A stretch of 41,053 bases of DNA from JBIKLM01 sp044375105 (GTDB taxonomy: Bacteria; Planctomycetota; UBA1135; GCA-002686595): NCBI GenBank assembly GCA_044375105.1, contig JBILNK010000012.1, positions 1-41,053 on the forward strand, read 5' to 3'. This document shows, piece after piece, positions 1-9,154 of this stretch (position 1 is the first letter of the stretch; the number at the start of each line of letters is the position of its first letter). The position numbers were made by a program, and so were the translations under genes. The notes below the pieces were generated by a model, which saw nothing but the letters and a program-made list of their open reading frames with translations, did no database searches and was not told where the DNA came from.

Positions 1-1780
1 CATCCGCGAGCTCGGGTAGATAGCCCTTGCCGATCTCGAACAGGCGTACCTGTTCGCGCTGGCGCAGGTTCTGCGCCAGCATCGAGAGCAGGCTCGGCAC
101 GACGCTGCGGCGCACCAAGGTCAGCCCCTCGAGCACCGGATTGACCACGCTCACGTGGGGGCGCCCTGCTTCGCGCACGGCCCGGGCCAGGGCCTCGCTC
201 TGGAAGCTATAGCCCAATGCCTCGTGGCATCCGCCGGCGCCCGCCAGACGGTCTTGGATGCGCCGCTCCAAGGCGAAGCTCCCATGGTGCTTGGGCGGAG
301 CGATCTCCGCCGTCAGCCGCCGCCCCGGGATCCGGTCGTAGCCCAGGGAGCGGCCGACCTCTTCGATCAGGTCTTCCGGCAGGGTGATGTCCTTGGTGGC
401 CCGCCAGCTCGGAACCCGTACGGAGAAGCTACCCGGTTCCCCCCGGGCCTCGACCGCGAACCCCAGGCGCTCCAAGGCCGTGCGGATCTCGCCATCGGAC
501 TGTTCGATGCCCAGCACAGCGCGCACTCGCGCCCCGCTGAGGGCGATCCGCCGCTCCGGATCCTGCCAGCGGTTCTGGTCGTTCGGCGGACAGGGCAGCT
601 CGATGCCCGGCTGGATCGCGGCCAGGGTGCGCACCAGATGGCCGGCGGCCGCGGGGATCAGGGCCGGATCGAGGCTCTTTTCGAAGCGGGCCGACGAATC
701 CGTGCGCAGCGCCAAGCGAGCCGCCGTGCGCCGCACGGTGGTGCCGTGGAAGTTGGCTACCTCCAGCAAGAGGGCGGTCGTGTCCCCAGCCACCATGGAA
801 GCCTGGCCGCCCATGACGCCCGCCAGAGCCACCGCGCTGCCGCCCGAGGAGATCACCAGATCCTCCGGCGCCAGCTCGCGCTCCTGTCCGTCCAGGGTCG
901 CCAGGCGTTCCCCGGCCCGGGCGGCGCGCACCTCGATGCCCGCCTCGACCCGGCGCAGATCGAACAGGTGGTTCGGCTGCCCGAGGTCAAGCATGACAAA
1001 GTTCGAAACATCGACCACCACGTCGATCGGGCGCTGGCCGACGGCCAGCAGCAGCAGCTTGAGCCACAGGGGGCTCGCTTCGACCCGGACACCGCGGATC
1101 GGCAAACCGAGATAACGCGAGCAGCCCGCGTGCTCGATGCGCACCGGGAAAGGGGCCGCAGCGCCGGTCTTGGGCAGGCTCGTGTCGAGGGGCTGAAGGC
1201 TCCTCCCCAGATGCGCGGCCAATTCGCGCGCCATGCCGCGGTGCCCCCACAGGTCGGGCCGGTGGGTGATCGACTTGTTGTCGATCTCGAGCACGTGATC
1301 CGCGATCCCCAGGGCCTGTGCCACCGGCTGCCCGATCGCCGCCGCGCGCCCATCGGGCCCCGGCGGCAGGACCCAGATGCCGTCGTGCTCCTCGCCGAGG
1401 GCCAGCTCGCGCAGCGAGCAGATCATCCCGTGGCTCTCGACCCCGCGGATCTTGGACTTCTTGATCTTGAAGTCGCCCGGAAGCTCGGTGCCGATCGTGG
1501 CCACGGCCACGCGCTGGCCGGCGGCCACGTTCGGCGCGCCGCACACGATTTCGAGGGGCGGCCCCTGCCCCAGGTCCACCTGGCAGACGCCGAGCTTGTC
1601 CGCATCGGGGTGCGGGCGGCGTTCGAGCACGTGGCCCACGCTGACCCGCGAGAGCTGCGGGGCGAAGGGCTCGAGCCCCTCGACCTCGCAGACGTGACGG
1701 GTCAGCAGCCGGCGCACTTCCTCCGGCGAGATCCCGGCCAGGTCCACGTGGCGGGAGAGCCAACGGATCGAGAGTTTCAT
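1..1780 (-). CDS. pheT: Phenylalanyl-tRNA synthetase beta subunit, 3' end cut by window edge
   Basis: Beta subunit of the (alpha-beta)2 enzyme that charges tRNA-Phe in the cytoplasm. An ATG at 1780 opens with MKLSIRWLSRHVDL, the usual PheT start. It runs through the N-terminal tRNA-binding (OB-fold) domain, which contains the short pieces CGAPNVAAGQ and GDFKIKKSKIRGVESHGM, and then the B5 and core domains. Near the edge are NPVLEGLTLVRRS and VRLFEIGKGYLPE, typical of the class II-like core. 593 complete codons are visible. The family is usually about 800 aa, so the C-terminal editing/anticodon-binding part lies outside the window. It starts 19 nt after the pheS stop, so the two are co-transcribed. 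No clear Shine-Dalgarno (SD) is present. Confidence 0.96.
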   Translation of the reverse strand, partial: MKLSIRWLSRHVDLAGISPEEVRRLLTRHVCEVEGLEPFAPQLSRVSVGHVLERRPHPDADKLGVCQVDLGQGPPLEIVCGAPNVAAGQRVAVATIGTELPGDFKIKKSKIRGVESHGMICSLRELALGEEHDGIWVLPPGPDGRAAAIGQPVAQALGIADHVLEIDNKSITHRPDLWGHRGMARELAAHLGRSLQPLDTSLPKTGAAAPFPVRIEHAGCSRYLGLPIRGVRVEASPLWLKLLLLAVGQRPIDVVVDVSNFVMLDLGQPNHLFDLRRVEAGIEVRAARAGERLATLDGQERELAPEDLVISSGGSAVALAGVMGGQASMVAGDTTALLLEVANFHGTTVRRTAARLALRTDSSARFEKSLDPALIPAAAGHLVRTLAAIQPGIELPCPPNDQNRWQDPERRIALSGARVRAVLGIEQSDGEIRTALERLGFAVEARGEPGSFSVRVPSWRATKDITLPEDLIEEVGRSLGYDRIPGRRLTAEIAPPKHHGSFALERRIQDRLAGAGGCHEALGYSFQSEALARAVREAGRPHVSVVNPVLEGLTLVRRSVVPSLLSMLAQNLRQREQVRLFEIGKGYLPELAD

Positions 1781-1799
1781 CGGGGATCGGCGCGGGGGA

Positions 1800-2846
1800 T
1801 CAGAACTGCTCGAGGAAGCGCAGGTCGCCGCTCAGGAAGGTGCGGATGTCGTCGATGCCGTAGCGGGTCATCACCAGACGATCGAGGCCGAAGCCGAAGG
1901 CGAAGCCCGTCAGGCGCTCGAGCGGGATCTCGGGACGCCCCTGGAAGCCGGCGGCCAGCACCCGGGGGTGCACCATGCCGCAGCCGCAGAACTCGATCCA
2001 GCCGCTGTGCTTGCAAACCCGGCAACCTTTGCCGCCGCAAAAGCCGCAGCCCATGTCGAATTCGAAGCCCGGCTCGACGAAGGGGAAATAGCCGGGGCGC
2101 AGCCGCACGCGGGGTTCGCGACCGAACAGCTCGGCCAGGAAGCGCTGCAGGGTCCAGGTCAGGTGGCCGACCTGCACGCCCTCGCCGACCACCAGGCCCT
2201 CGACCTGGTGGAAGGTGTGCTCGTGGGTGGCGTCCTGCTGCTCGTTGCGGAACACCCGGCCGGGCGCGATCACGCGGAAAGGCGGCGTCAGCACCTCCAT
2301 GGCGCGGATCTGCACCGGGGAGGTCTGGGTGCGCATCACCAAGCGGTGCTCGGCGTCGCAATAGATCGTGTCCTGCTCCTCGCGGCTCGGATGGTCCGCG
2401 GGGATGCCCAGGGCCTGGAAGTTGTAGTAATCGAGCTCGACCTCGGGGCCGTCGAGGATCCCGTAGCCCATCGAAGCGAAGATGTCCTCGACCTCGCGGC
2501 GCACGCGCGTCAGCGGGTGCAGGGAACCGCTCGACAGACGTCGGCCGGGCAGGGTCGGGTCGAAGTCCGGAGCCGCGAGTTGGCGCTCGAGCGCGCGTGT
2601 CTCCAGCGCGCCCCGGCGGCTGGACAGGGCCTCGAGCAGGGCCTGCTTGAAGCCGTTGGCGCGCTGGCCGAAGGCCTTGCGTTGCGCCGGTTCGAGGCTT
2701 GGGATCTGGGCCAGCAGCCCCGCGAGGATGCCGCCCTTGTCGAGGTACTGGCGCTCGAGGCCGCGCAGCTGCTCGTCGCTGTCGGCCTGGGCCACCTGGG
2801 CCAGGGCGCCCTGCTCCAGGGCCTGGATGTCGACTTCGCTGCTCAT
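1800..2846 (-). CDS. pheS: Phenylalanyl-tRNA synthetase alpha subunit
   Basis: Catalytic alpha subunit of phenylalanyl-tRNA synthetase, 348 aa from the ATG at 2846. The N-terminal coiled-coil arm covers roughly residues 1-90. Class II motifs follow: RVFRNEQQDATHEHTFHQVEG (motif 2) and GFAFGFGLDRLVM (motif 3). Between them is a cysteine-rich insert with a CxxC-x4-CxxC pattern followed by FCGCGMVHP, which looks able to bind zinc; related inserts occur in other bacterial PheS. The open frame extends upstream to 3023, but that part overlaps rplT and has no PheS similarity, so 2846 is the chosen start. A hairpin with a short T-run lies between rplT and this gene and may attenuate pheST. Confidence 0.97.
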   Translation of the reverse strand: MSSEVDIQALEQGALAQVAQADSDEQLRGLERQYLDKGGILAGLLAQIPSLEPAQRKAFGQRANGFKQALLEALSSRRGALETRALERQLAAPDFDPTLPGRRLSSGSLHPLTRVRREVEDIFASMGYGILDGPEVELDYYNFQALGIPADHPSREEQDTIYCDAEHRLVMRTQTSPVQIRAMEVLTPPFRVIAPGRVFRNEQQDATHEHTFHQVEGLVVGEGVQVGHLTWTLQRFLAELFGREPRVRLRPGYFPFVEPGFEFDMGCGFCGGKGCRVCKHSGWIEFCGCGMVHPRVLAAGFQGRPEIPLERLTGFAFGFGLDRLVMTRYGIDDIRTFLSGDLRFLEQF

Positions 2847-2885
2847 CGGGTCGGTGAACGGAGAGGGCGCGGGCGGCACACCGGG

Positions 2886-2929
2886 AAAATAGCGCTCGCC
2901 GGCTCCGGACGGTCCGGTGGCCGGCGAGC
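2886..2929 (-). terminator. Terminator- or attenuator-like hairpin between rplT and pheS
   Basis: A perfect 9-bp inverted repeat (2894-2902 with 2921-2929, GCTCGCCGG/CCGGCGAGC) encloses a second palindrome (CCGGA/TCCGG). On the minus strand it is followed by GCTATTTTCCC, a four-T run at 2889-2886. It sits 54 nt after the rplT stop and 40 nt before the pheS start. I found no phenylalanine-rich leader peptide between the rplT stop and the hairpin. It is therefore either a partial intrinsic terminator or an attenuator of unknown input. Confidence 0.55.
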
Positions 2930-2982
2930 CTGTCGCAGATCGGGTGCGGGGAGTCGGCGCAGGCGTTCCCCGCAGGCTCAAG

Positions 2983-3342
2983 TCAGCGCCCCTGGGCGGC
3001 CTTGGCACGCTCGACCAGCCCATCGAAGGCGGCCGGGTCGTGCAGGGCCAGCTCGGAGAGCTGCTTGCGGTTGAGGTCGATGCCGGCCTTCGAGAGGCCC
3101 GACACCAGGCGGCTGTAGTTGATGCCGCGCATGCGGGCGGCGGCGTTGATGCGCAGGATCCACAGCCGGCGGAACATGCGCTTGCGCTGCTTGCGATCCC
3201 GGAACGAGAAGTACCAGGAGCGCATCAGGGTTTCGCGAACCGTGCGCCACAGCTTGCTGCGGCCCAGGACGAAGCCCTTGGCTTGCTTGAAATAGCGGAC
3301 CTTCTTTTGGCGGCGCGGGGCGCCGTAGGTGATGCGTACCAT
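2983..3342 (-). CDS. rplT: 50S ribosomal protein L20
   Basis: 119-aa ribosomal protein L20, a 23S rRNA-binding assembly protein; the length is standard for the family. The basic N-terminal tail (MVRITYGAPRRQKKVRYFKQAKGF) and the globular part with FRRLWILRINAAARMRGINY and GIDLNRKQLSELA are diagnostic. It follows rpmI after 4 nt, the conserved infC-rpmI-rplT order. In other bacteria L20 represses translation of its own operon by binding an mRNA leader, so the long structured infC-rpmI spacer upstream is a plausible target (inference). Confidence 0.98.
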   Translation of the reverse strand: MVRITYGAPRRQKKVRYFKQAKGFVLGRSKLWRTVRETLMRSWYFSFRDRKQRKRMFRRLWILRINAAARMRGINYSRLVSGLSKAGIDLNRKQLSELALHDPAAFDGLVERAKAAQGR

Positions 3343-3346
3343 CGGT

Positions 3347-3538
3347 TCAGCCCATCATCCGGCGCATGAGCACCGCCCAAGTGCCGTCGATGACAAGACG
3401 CTTGCGCTTGCCGCGCCGGGCCTTGCCGTTCTTGCTGGCATGCATGTGGCCCCGCCCGGAGCGGCTGCACATGGCCTTGCCATTCTTGCTGATGCGGAAG
3501 CGGCGTTTGACCGCCCCGCGGGACTTCATTTTGGGCAT
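3347..3538 (-). CDS. rpmI: 50S ribosomal protein L35
   Basis: 63-aa ribosomal protein L35. The sequence begins MPKMKSRGAVKRRF and continues through KAMCSRSGRGHMHASKNGKA, the family pattern. The frame is open upstream to 3682, but the L35 family begins at MPKMKS, so the ATG at 3538 is the start. AAGGA lies immediately before it (GAAGGAAATG on the minus strand), a close but plausible ribosome-binding site. The rplT stop-start spacing is 4 nt. Two mutually exclusive short hairpins (3561-3577 and 3572-3585) lie 23-47 nt upstream of the start. Confidence 0.95.
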   Translation of the reverse strand: MPKMKSRGAVKRRFRISKNGKAMCSRSGRGHMHASKNGKARRGKRKRLVIDGTWAVLMRRMMG

Positions 3539-4303
3539 TTCCTTCGGTGGGGTTCTGGAGCCGACCTGGGGGGTCGGCCCCGACCGCGGGCCCCGCTCGC
3601 CAGCCAGCCCAGGCCGCTTGCGGGGGCCGGTGGGCGGGGTGCCTACCGGGCTTAGGGGGTGAGAGGATAGCAGTCGAACCAACCGGGCCCAAGGGGGTGG
3701 CCGGCCGAGCGCCTCGACCGCGAGCCGGCGCAGGCGCGGCGCCCCACGGGCCCGGGGGATGTCGACCTGCTCGCTCGGGGCCCCGCCGGCCAGGCCTACG
3801 CCGATTCAAATCGAGCGCCGAGGAGCGCGGGGAGCTCCGGACCCAACTGCGCTCCGGGGGGCCTCAGTCTCGCTGCCCCGGAGGCGCTGCGATCCAGGGC
3901 AGCCCGGGCGGCACCATGGCAAGCCCGCCGGGGCAGCCGATCGAGAAGCTCATCCGTTTCCTCCGGCCCCCGCAGCGCCCCTTCGCCAGCACGGCACGCC
4001 CGAGCCCAGGCGTCCTCGGCCCCACGAGCCGGCGCAGGCGCGTTCAGGGGGCACCGGGCGGGCTGGTCCGACGCTTGGGTGCTCGCCAAGGCCAGCCACT
4101 CTCCTGGCTGTCAGGATCGCCTGGAGCCGGCCCGGCTCAGTCTCACCTGGCAGCGGCCGGTCCCACCGGCGGAAGCGGGCTCAAGGTCCACTCGGGGGAT
4201 CACCTCTTCACGATCCCAAGCTAGCCCGCCGCCAACCAAGCCCTCCCCCAGCGCAGCCCGCCGGCCTGGCCTCCATCGGCCGGAGGGGTCCAGCGCGAGC
4301 CGC
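3539..4303. other. 765-nt infC-rpmI spacer, gene-free and structured
   Basis: No convincing gene. This spacer is usually short in other bacteria. It holds an 18-bp perfect direct repeat (CGAGCCGGCGCAGGCGCG at 3721-3738 and 4025-4042). It also holds a strong stem-loop with 3852-3859 pairing to 3876-3883 (8 bp) and a further 3 bp outside a one-base bulge. Close to rpmI are overlapping hairpins CCGACC/GGTCGG (3561-3577) and GGTCGG/CCGACC (3572-3585). A TTG-started frame at 4089-3796 (minus) has no recognisable protein and mixed third-position bases, so I did not annotate it. Confidence 0.7.
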
Positions 4304-4813
4304 TCACTTGCGGCTCAGCATCATCGTCATGCGATTGCCGGCCATGCGCGGTTCGGCCTCGATCTTGCAGATATCGCCGAGCTCTTCGGCCACCTTGCGC
4401 ATGACCTCCATGCCATGCTCGGGGTGCGCCATCTGGCGCCCGCGGAAAATGCAGACCACCTGCACCTTGTTCCCCTCTTCGAGGAAGCGCCGGCCGTTCT
4501 TGACGCGGTACTCCAGGTCGTGCTTGTCGATCGCCGGGCGCACCCGCAGCTCCTTGAGACCGCCGCCGGTTTTCTTGCCCGAGGCGCGATCCTTCTTGCG
4601 CTGCGCGTACTTGAACTTGCCGAAGTCCATCACCCGGCACACGGGTGGACGGGCCTCGGGGGAAACCTCGACCAGGTCAAGGCCGGCGTCCTGGGCCACC
4701 TTGCGCGCGTCGTCGATGTTGAGGATGCCGATCTGGTTGCCTTCGGCGTCGATCACCCGCACCTCGCGGGCGCGGATCTGGCGGTTGACTCGATAGGATT
4801 GCTGGGAGGTCAC
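4304..4813 (-). CDS. infC: Translation initiation factor IF-3
   Basis: IF-3 binds the 30S subunit and checks start-codon selection. It is 169 aa from a GTG at 4813, against about 170-180 aa for the family. The N-domain has YRVNRQIRAREVRVID and ARKVAQDAGLDLVEVSP, the linker FGKFKYAQRKKD, and the C-domain KELRVRPAIDKHDLEYRVKNGRRFLEEGNK cut into its usual blocks, ending GNRMTMMLSRK. No in-frame ATG lies upstream near the domain start. I infer the GTG because IF-3 genes commonly use weak or rare starts and the protein begins just before YRVN. No SD is visible. Confidence 0.93.
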   Translation of the reverse strand: MTSQQSYRVNRQIRAREVRVIDAEGNQIGILNIDDARKVAQDAGLDLVEVSPEARPPVCRVMDFGKFKYAQRKKDRASGKKTGGGLKELRVRPAIDKHDLEYRVKNGRRFLEEGNKVQVVCIFRGRQMAHPEHGMEVMRKVAEELGDICKIEAEPRMAGNRMTMMLSRK

Positions 4814-5305
4814 AGAGTTTGTAGAGGCGTAACACGCCGCGGCTTTCCGGTGCCCCCGTGGGGCGGCGGAGCGGCCTGGCAGTCTTGTCCGGGCAGCGGC
4901 CCGGGAAGAGGAGGTCGGGTGGGTTGAGGTGGAACAGACGCTCGCCGCGGTCGGACAGCCCGGCCGGGAAGAGCGCGGACGGAGGTCGCGAGGCCTGCGG
5001 CCGGCCCATCGGGGAGCCCTCGGCCCAGGATAGGACCGAGAAGGCGCGGCTGGGTGTCGCCGGTCCGCAAGATAACCGCTAGGAAAGGCTCGGGGCGCCG
5101 GTCGAACGGGCGGATCGCTGAAAAATTCTGCCCTGCCGGCGGATCTCCCGACGCCGCGCTGGCCCGGGGCTCGGCCTGGCGGCTTCCCATGGAGGCTTCG
5201 ACGGGGTCCCATCCAGGCCCGTCGACGGCTGCTCGCGGGATGCCGCGGGCACCGAGGAATGCCCGGGTCCCGGCCGACCTGAAAGCCGGCTGCAGACCTG
5301 GCCCT
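4814..5305. other. 492-nt spacer between aspS and infC
   Basis: No gene recognised. On the minus strand, aspS is followed by a GC-rich stretch. An imperfect GCGGCG/CGCCGG pairing lies near 5130-5155 and a TTTTT run (GCAGAATTTTTC) at about 5121-5125, a weak terminator candidate for aspS. TATCTT (about 5071) and TATCCT (about 5031) could be -10 boxes of an infC promoter, but I could not match good -35 boxes. This spacer is the likeliest place for an infC-block promoter. Confidence 0.4.
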
Positions 5306-7108
5306 TCAACCCTCCCGAGGCGCTCGGGCCCGACCGGCGAGATCGATGTGCACCTCAGCCAGCTGCTCGGCGCTCACCGTCGAAGGCGCTCCGCACATCA
5401 GATCGGCCGCGGAGGTCGTCTTGGGGAAGGCGATCACGTCCCGGATCTGCTCCTGGCCCAGGCTCAAGGCCACGACCCGGTCGAGGCCCATGGCGAAGCC
5501 CCCATGGGGAGGTGCGCCGCTGCCGAGGGCTTCCAGCAGGAAGCCGAACTTGCGCTTGGCCTCCTCCTCCGAAATTCCCAGCAGCCGGAAGATGCGCGCT
5601 TGCAGCTCGCGCTGGTGGATGCGGATCGAGCCGGAGCCCAGTTCCCAGCCGTTGAGCACCAGGTCGTAGGCCCGCGAGGCGAGCCGGGCATGGTCGGGCG
5701 TCTCGCCGCCCAGGGTCGGATCGACCGGCGCCGTGAACGGATGGTGCGCGCTGGCCCAGCGGCCGGACTCCTCGTCGAACTCGAACATGGGGAACTCGGT
5801 CACCCACAGGAAGTTCCAGCGTCCCTCGGGAATCAGCCCGAGGCGGCGCCCGAGGTGGTTGCGCAAAGCGCCCAGGGCGGCCCAGGCGACCCGCTGCTTG
5901 GCGGCACAGAGCAGCAACAAGTCCCCGCGCGTGGCGCCCGTCAGCTCGAGCAGCCGCCGGCCGCTCTCGCCTTCGCAGAACTTGGCCAGGGGCCCAGCCC
6001 CCCCGCCCTCCTCGCCCGGCTTCCACCAGGCGATGCCGCCCGCGCCGTGGGTCTTGCCCAGGTCCTCGAGGGCCTTCATCTGGCCTCGGGAAATCGCCTC
6101 GCCACCGCCCTTGACCGGCAGGGCCAGGACCCGCTCCCCGCGCGCCAGGGCCGCTTCGAAGACGCCGAAGCCGCTCTTAGGCACCCAGGCGGCCACGTCG
6201 CACAGCTCCATGACGAAGCGCGTGTCGGGCTTGTCGACGCCGTAACGTTCCATGGCCTCGCGCCAGGAAAGCCGCGGGAACGGCGTGACCAGTTCGATCC
6301 CCAAGGCCTCGCGGAAGGTCTCCACCAGCACGCCCTCCCAGGCCCGGAAGATGTCCTCTTCAACGACGAAGGACATCTCCATGTCGAGCTGGGTGAACTC
6401 GGGCTGGCGGTCGGCGCGCAGGTCCTCGTCGCGGAAGCAGCGCGCCACCTGGAAGTAGCGATCGAAGCCGGCCACCTGCAGGATCTGCTTGAAGATCTGC
6501 GGCGATTGGGGCAGGGCGTAGAACTGCCCCGGATGGACCCGGCTCGGCACCAGGTAGTCGCGCGCCCCTTCGGGGGTCGCTTTGGTCAGGATCGGCGTCT
6601 CGACCTCGATGAAGCCCTGGCGCTCGAAAGCGCGCCGCATGGCGTTGATGAAGCGCGAGCGATGGATCAAGGCCTGCTGCAGAGGCCGACGGCGCAGGTC
6701 GATGTAGCGATACTGCAAGCGCGTCTCGACCGCCGTGCCGAGCTCGTCGCGGATCTCGAAGGGCGGCACGGTGGCATCGGAGAGCACTTCGATGGCCTCC
6801 GCACGGACCTCGATCTCCCCCGTGGGCAATTCGGCATTGGGCGCCTCCCGGCGAACGACCTCGCCGCGCACGGAGAGCACCCATTCGGCGGAGAAGTGCA
6901 CCCGCTCGGCCAGCTCCGCAGGGATCTTGATCTGCGTCAAACCGTAGCGGTCGCGCAGATCGAGGAAGTAGATGCCCCCCAGGTTGCGGCGGGAATGGAC
7001 CCAGCCGTTCAGGACCACCCGCTGTCCGGCGTGGCTCGGCCGCAGGTCCCCGCAGGTGTGCGTGCGACGCCAGGCGCCGGCGGCCCCAGCCGACGGGGAG
7101 CTGCTCAT
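5306..7108 (-). CDS. aspS: Aspartyl-tRNA synthetase
   Basis: 600-aa bacterial-type class II AspRS that charges tRNA-Asp. It has an N-terminal OB anticodon-binding domain (GWVHSRRNLGGIYFLDLRDR). The class II core follows with QSPQIFKQ, motif 2 (RCFRDEDLRADRQPEF) and motif 3 (FAMGLDRVVAL), plus the inserted GAD domain around the middle. Its ATG at 7108 overlaps the atpC stop as ATGA, so it is translationally coupled to the ATP synthase operon, an unusual partner. In P. aeruginosa a His at the OB-loop position after RR-D/N marks a non-discriminating enzyme. Here that position is Leu, which favours a discriminating AspRS (inference). Confidence 0.97.
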   Translation of the reverse strand: MSSSPSAGAAGAWRRTHTCGDLRPSHAGQRVVLNGWVHSRRNLGGIYFLDLRDRYGLTQIKIPAELAERVHFSAEWVLSVRGEVVRREAPNAELPTGEIEVRAEAIEVLSDATVPPFEIRDELGTAVETRLQYRYIDLRRRPLQQALIHRSRFINAMRRAFERQGFIEVETPILTKATPEGARDYLVPSRVHPGQFYALPQSPQIFKQILQVAGFDRYFQVARCFRDEDLRADRQPEFTQLDMEMSFVVEEDIFRAWEGVLVETFREALGIELVTPFPRLSWREAMERYGVDKPDTRFVMELCDVAAWVPKSGFGVFEAALARGERVLALPVKGGGEAISRGQMKALEDLGKTHGAGGIAWWKPGEEGGGAGPLAKFCEGESGRRLLELTGATRGDLLLLCAAKQRVAWAALGALRNHLGRRLGLIPEGRWNFLWVTEFPMFEFDEESGRWASAHHPFTAPVDPTLGGETPDHARLASRAYDLVLNGWELGSGSIRIHQRELQARIFRLLGISEEEAKRKFGFLLEALGSGAPPHGGFAMGLDRVVALSLGQEQIRDVIAFPKTTSAADLMCGAPSTVSAEQLAEVHIDLAGRARAPREG

Positions 7109-7527
7109 CGGTTGCCCTGCTTGGTGCGCAGACGGAACAGGGCTCGCTTGAGGGCCGCCTCGGCCCGCAGGACATCGATCGGATCGGTCGCCTGGCCGGC
7201 CAAGCGATGGTCCAGCCGTTCTCGGGCGCGTTTCTCGGCTTCCAAGGCGCGCGCCTCGTCGATTTCTTCAGGCCTTTCGCCGGCCTGGGTCACGATGCGG
7301 ACCACATCGGAGCGCACCTCGGCGAACCCGCCAGCCACGAACATGGCCTGCTCGGGCCCGCCCGGGGTGCGGAAGAAGAGCTTGCCGATGTCCAGTGCCG
7401 CGATCATCGGGGCGTGCCTCGGCAGGACGCCCGCGCCGCCGTCCAGCAGCGGCAGTCGCACGGACTCCACCGCCGTGTCCACGGCGATTTTCTCCGGGGT
7501 GATCACCCGCAATTGCAGTTGTGCCAT
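7105..7527 (-). CDS. atpC: F1 ATP synthase epsilon subunit
   Basis: 140-aa epsilon subunit of the F1 central stalk, which couples gamma rotation to the c-ring and can inhibit ATP hydrolysis. The N-terminal beta-sandwich has LQLRVITPEKIAVD, LPLLDGGAGVLPRHAPMIAAL and FVAGGFAEV. The C-terminal helical hairpin has ARALEAEKRARERLD and AEAALKRALFRLR. The ATG at 7527 begins at the domain edge and has AAGGA just upstream. The frame stays open to 7584, but the extra 19 residues do not resemble the family. It is the last gene of the atp block and its stop overlaps the aspS start. Confidence 0.95.
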   Translation of the reverse strand: MAQLQLRVITPEKIAVDTAVESVRLPLLDGGAGVLPRHAPMIAALDIGKLFFRTPGGPEQAMFVAGGFAEVRSDVVRIVTQAGERPEEIDEARALEAEKRARERLDHRLAGQATDPIDVLRAEAALKRALFRLRTKQGNR

Positions 7528-7638
7528 GGTCCTTGGGGCTGCGGTCGGTGGGGTCTGCGAACCTGGGGATGTGAAGCGCTCCAAGGGCAGCGCTCCCGAG
7601 TCCCCCGCGGTCCGCGGCGGATGCGCCTCTCGGTTGGA

Positions 7639-9081
<1,443 letters not shown>

Positions 9082-9154
9082 GGGGAGGGGGGCTCGAGGG
9101 GGTGAGCTGGCGGAGGGAGGGGCTCGGGGGGCTGGGCGGGTGCTGGCGCGCGGC

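Noticed and set aside
155..2650. Long plus-strand open frame opposite pheT and pheS
   Set aside because: GC-rich antisense shadow. The minus strand encodes clear PheT and PheS; the plus product is Arg/Gly/Pro-rich without domains.
2847..3023. Extended N-terminus for PheS from 3023
   Set aside because: It would overlap rplT and cross the hairpin; the extra residues do not resemble PheS.
3796..4089. 97-codon TTG-started frame in the infC-rpmI spacer (minus)
   Set aside because: Mixed third-position bases, low-complexity Ala/Arg/Pro content, no SD and no family.
5306..7108. Non-discriminating AspRS implying tRNA-dependent Asn synthesis
   Set aside because: The marker position in the OB loop is Leu, not His. 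No gatCAB genes are in the window to support the idea.
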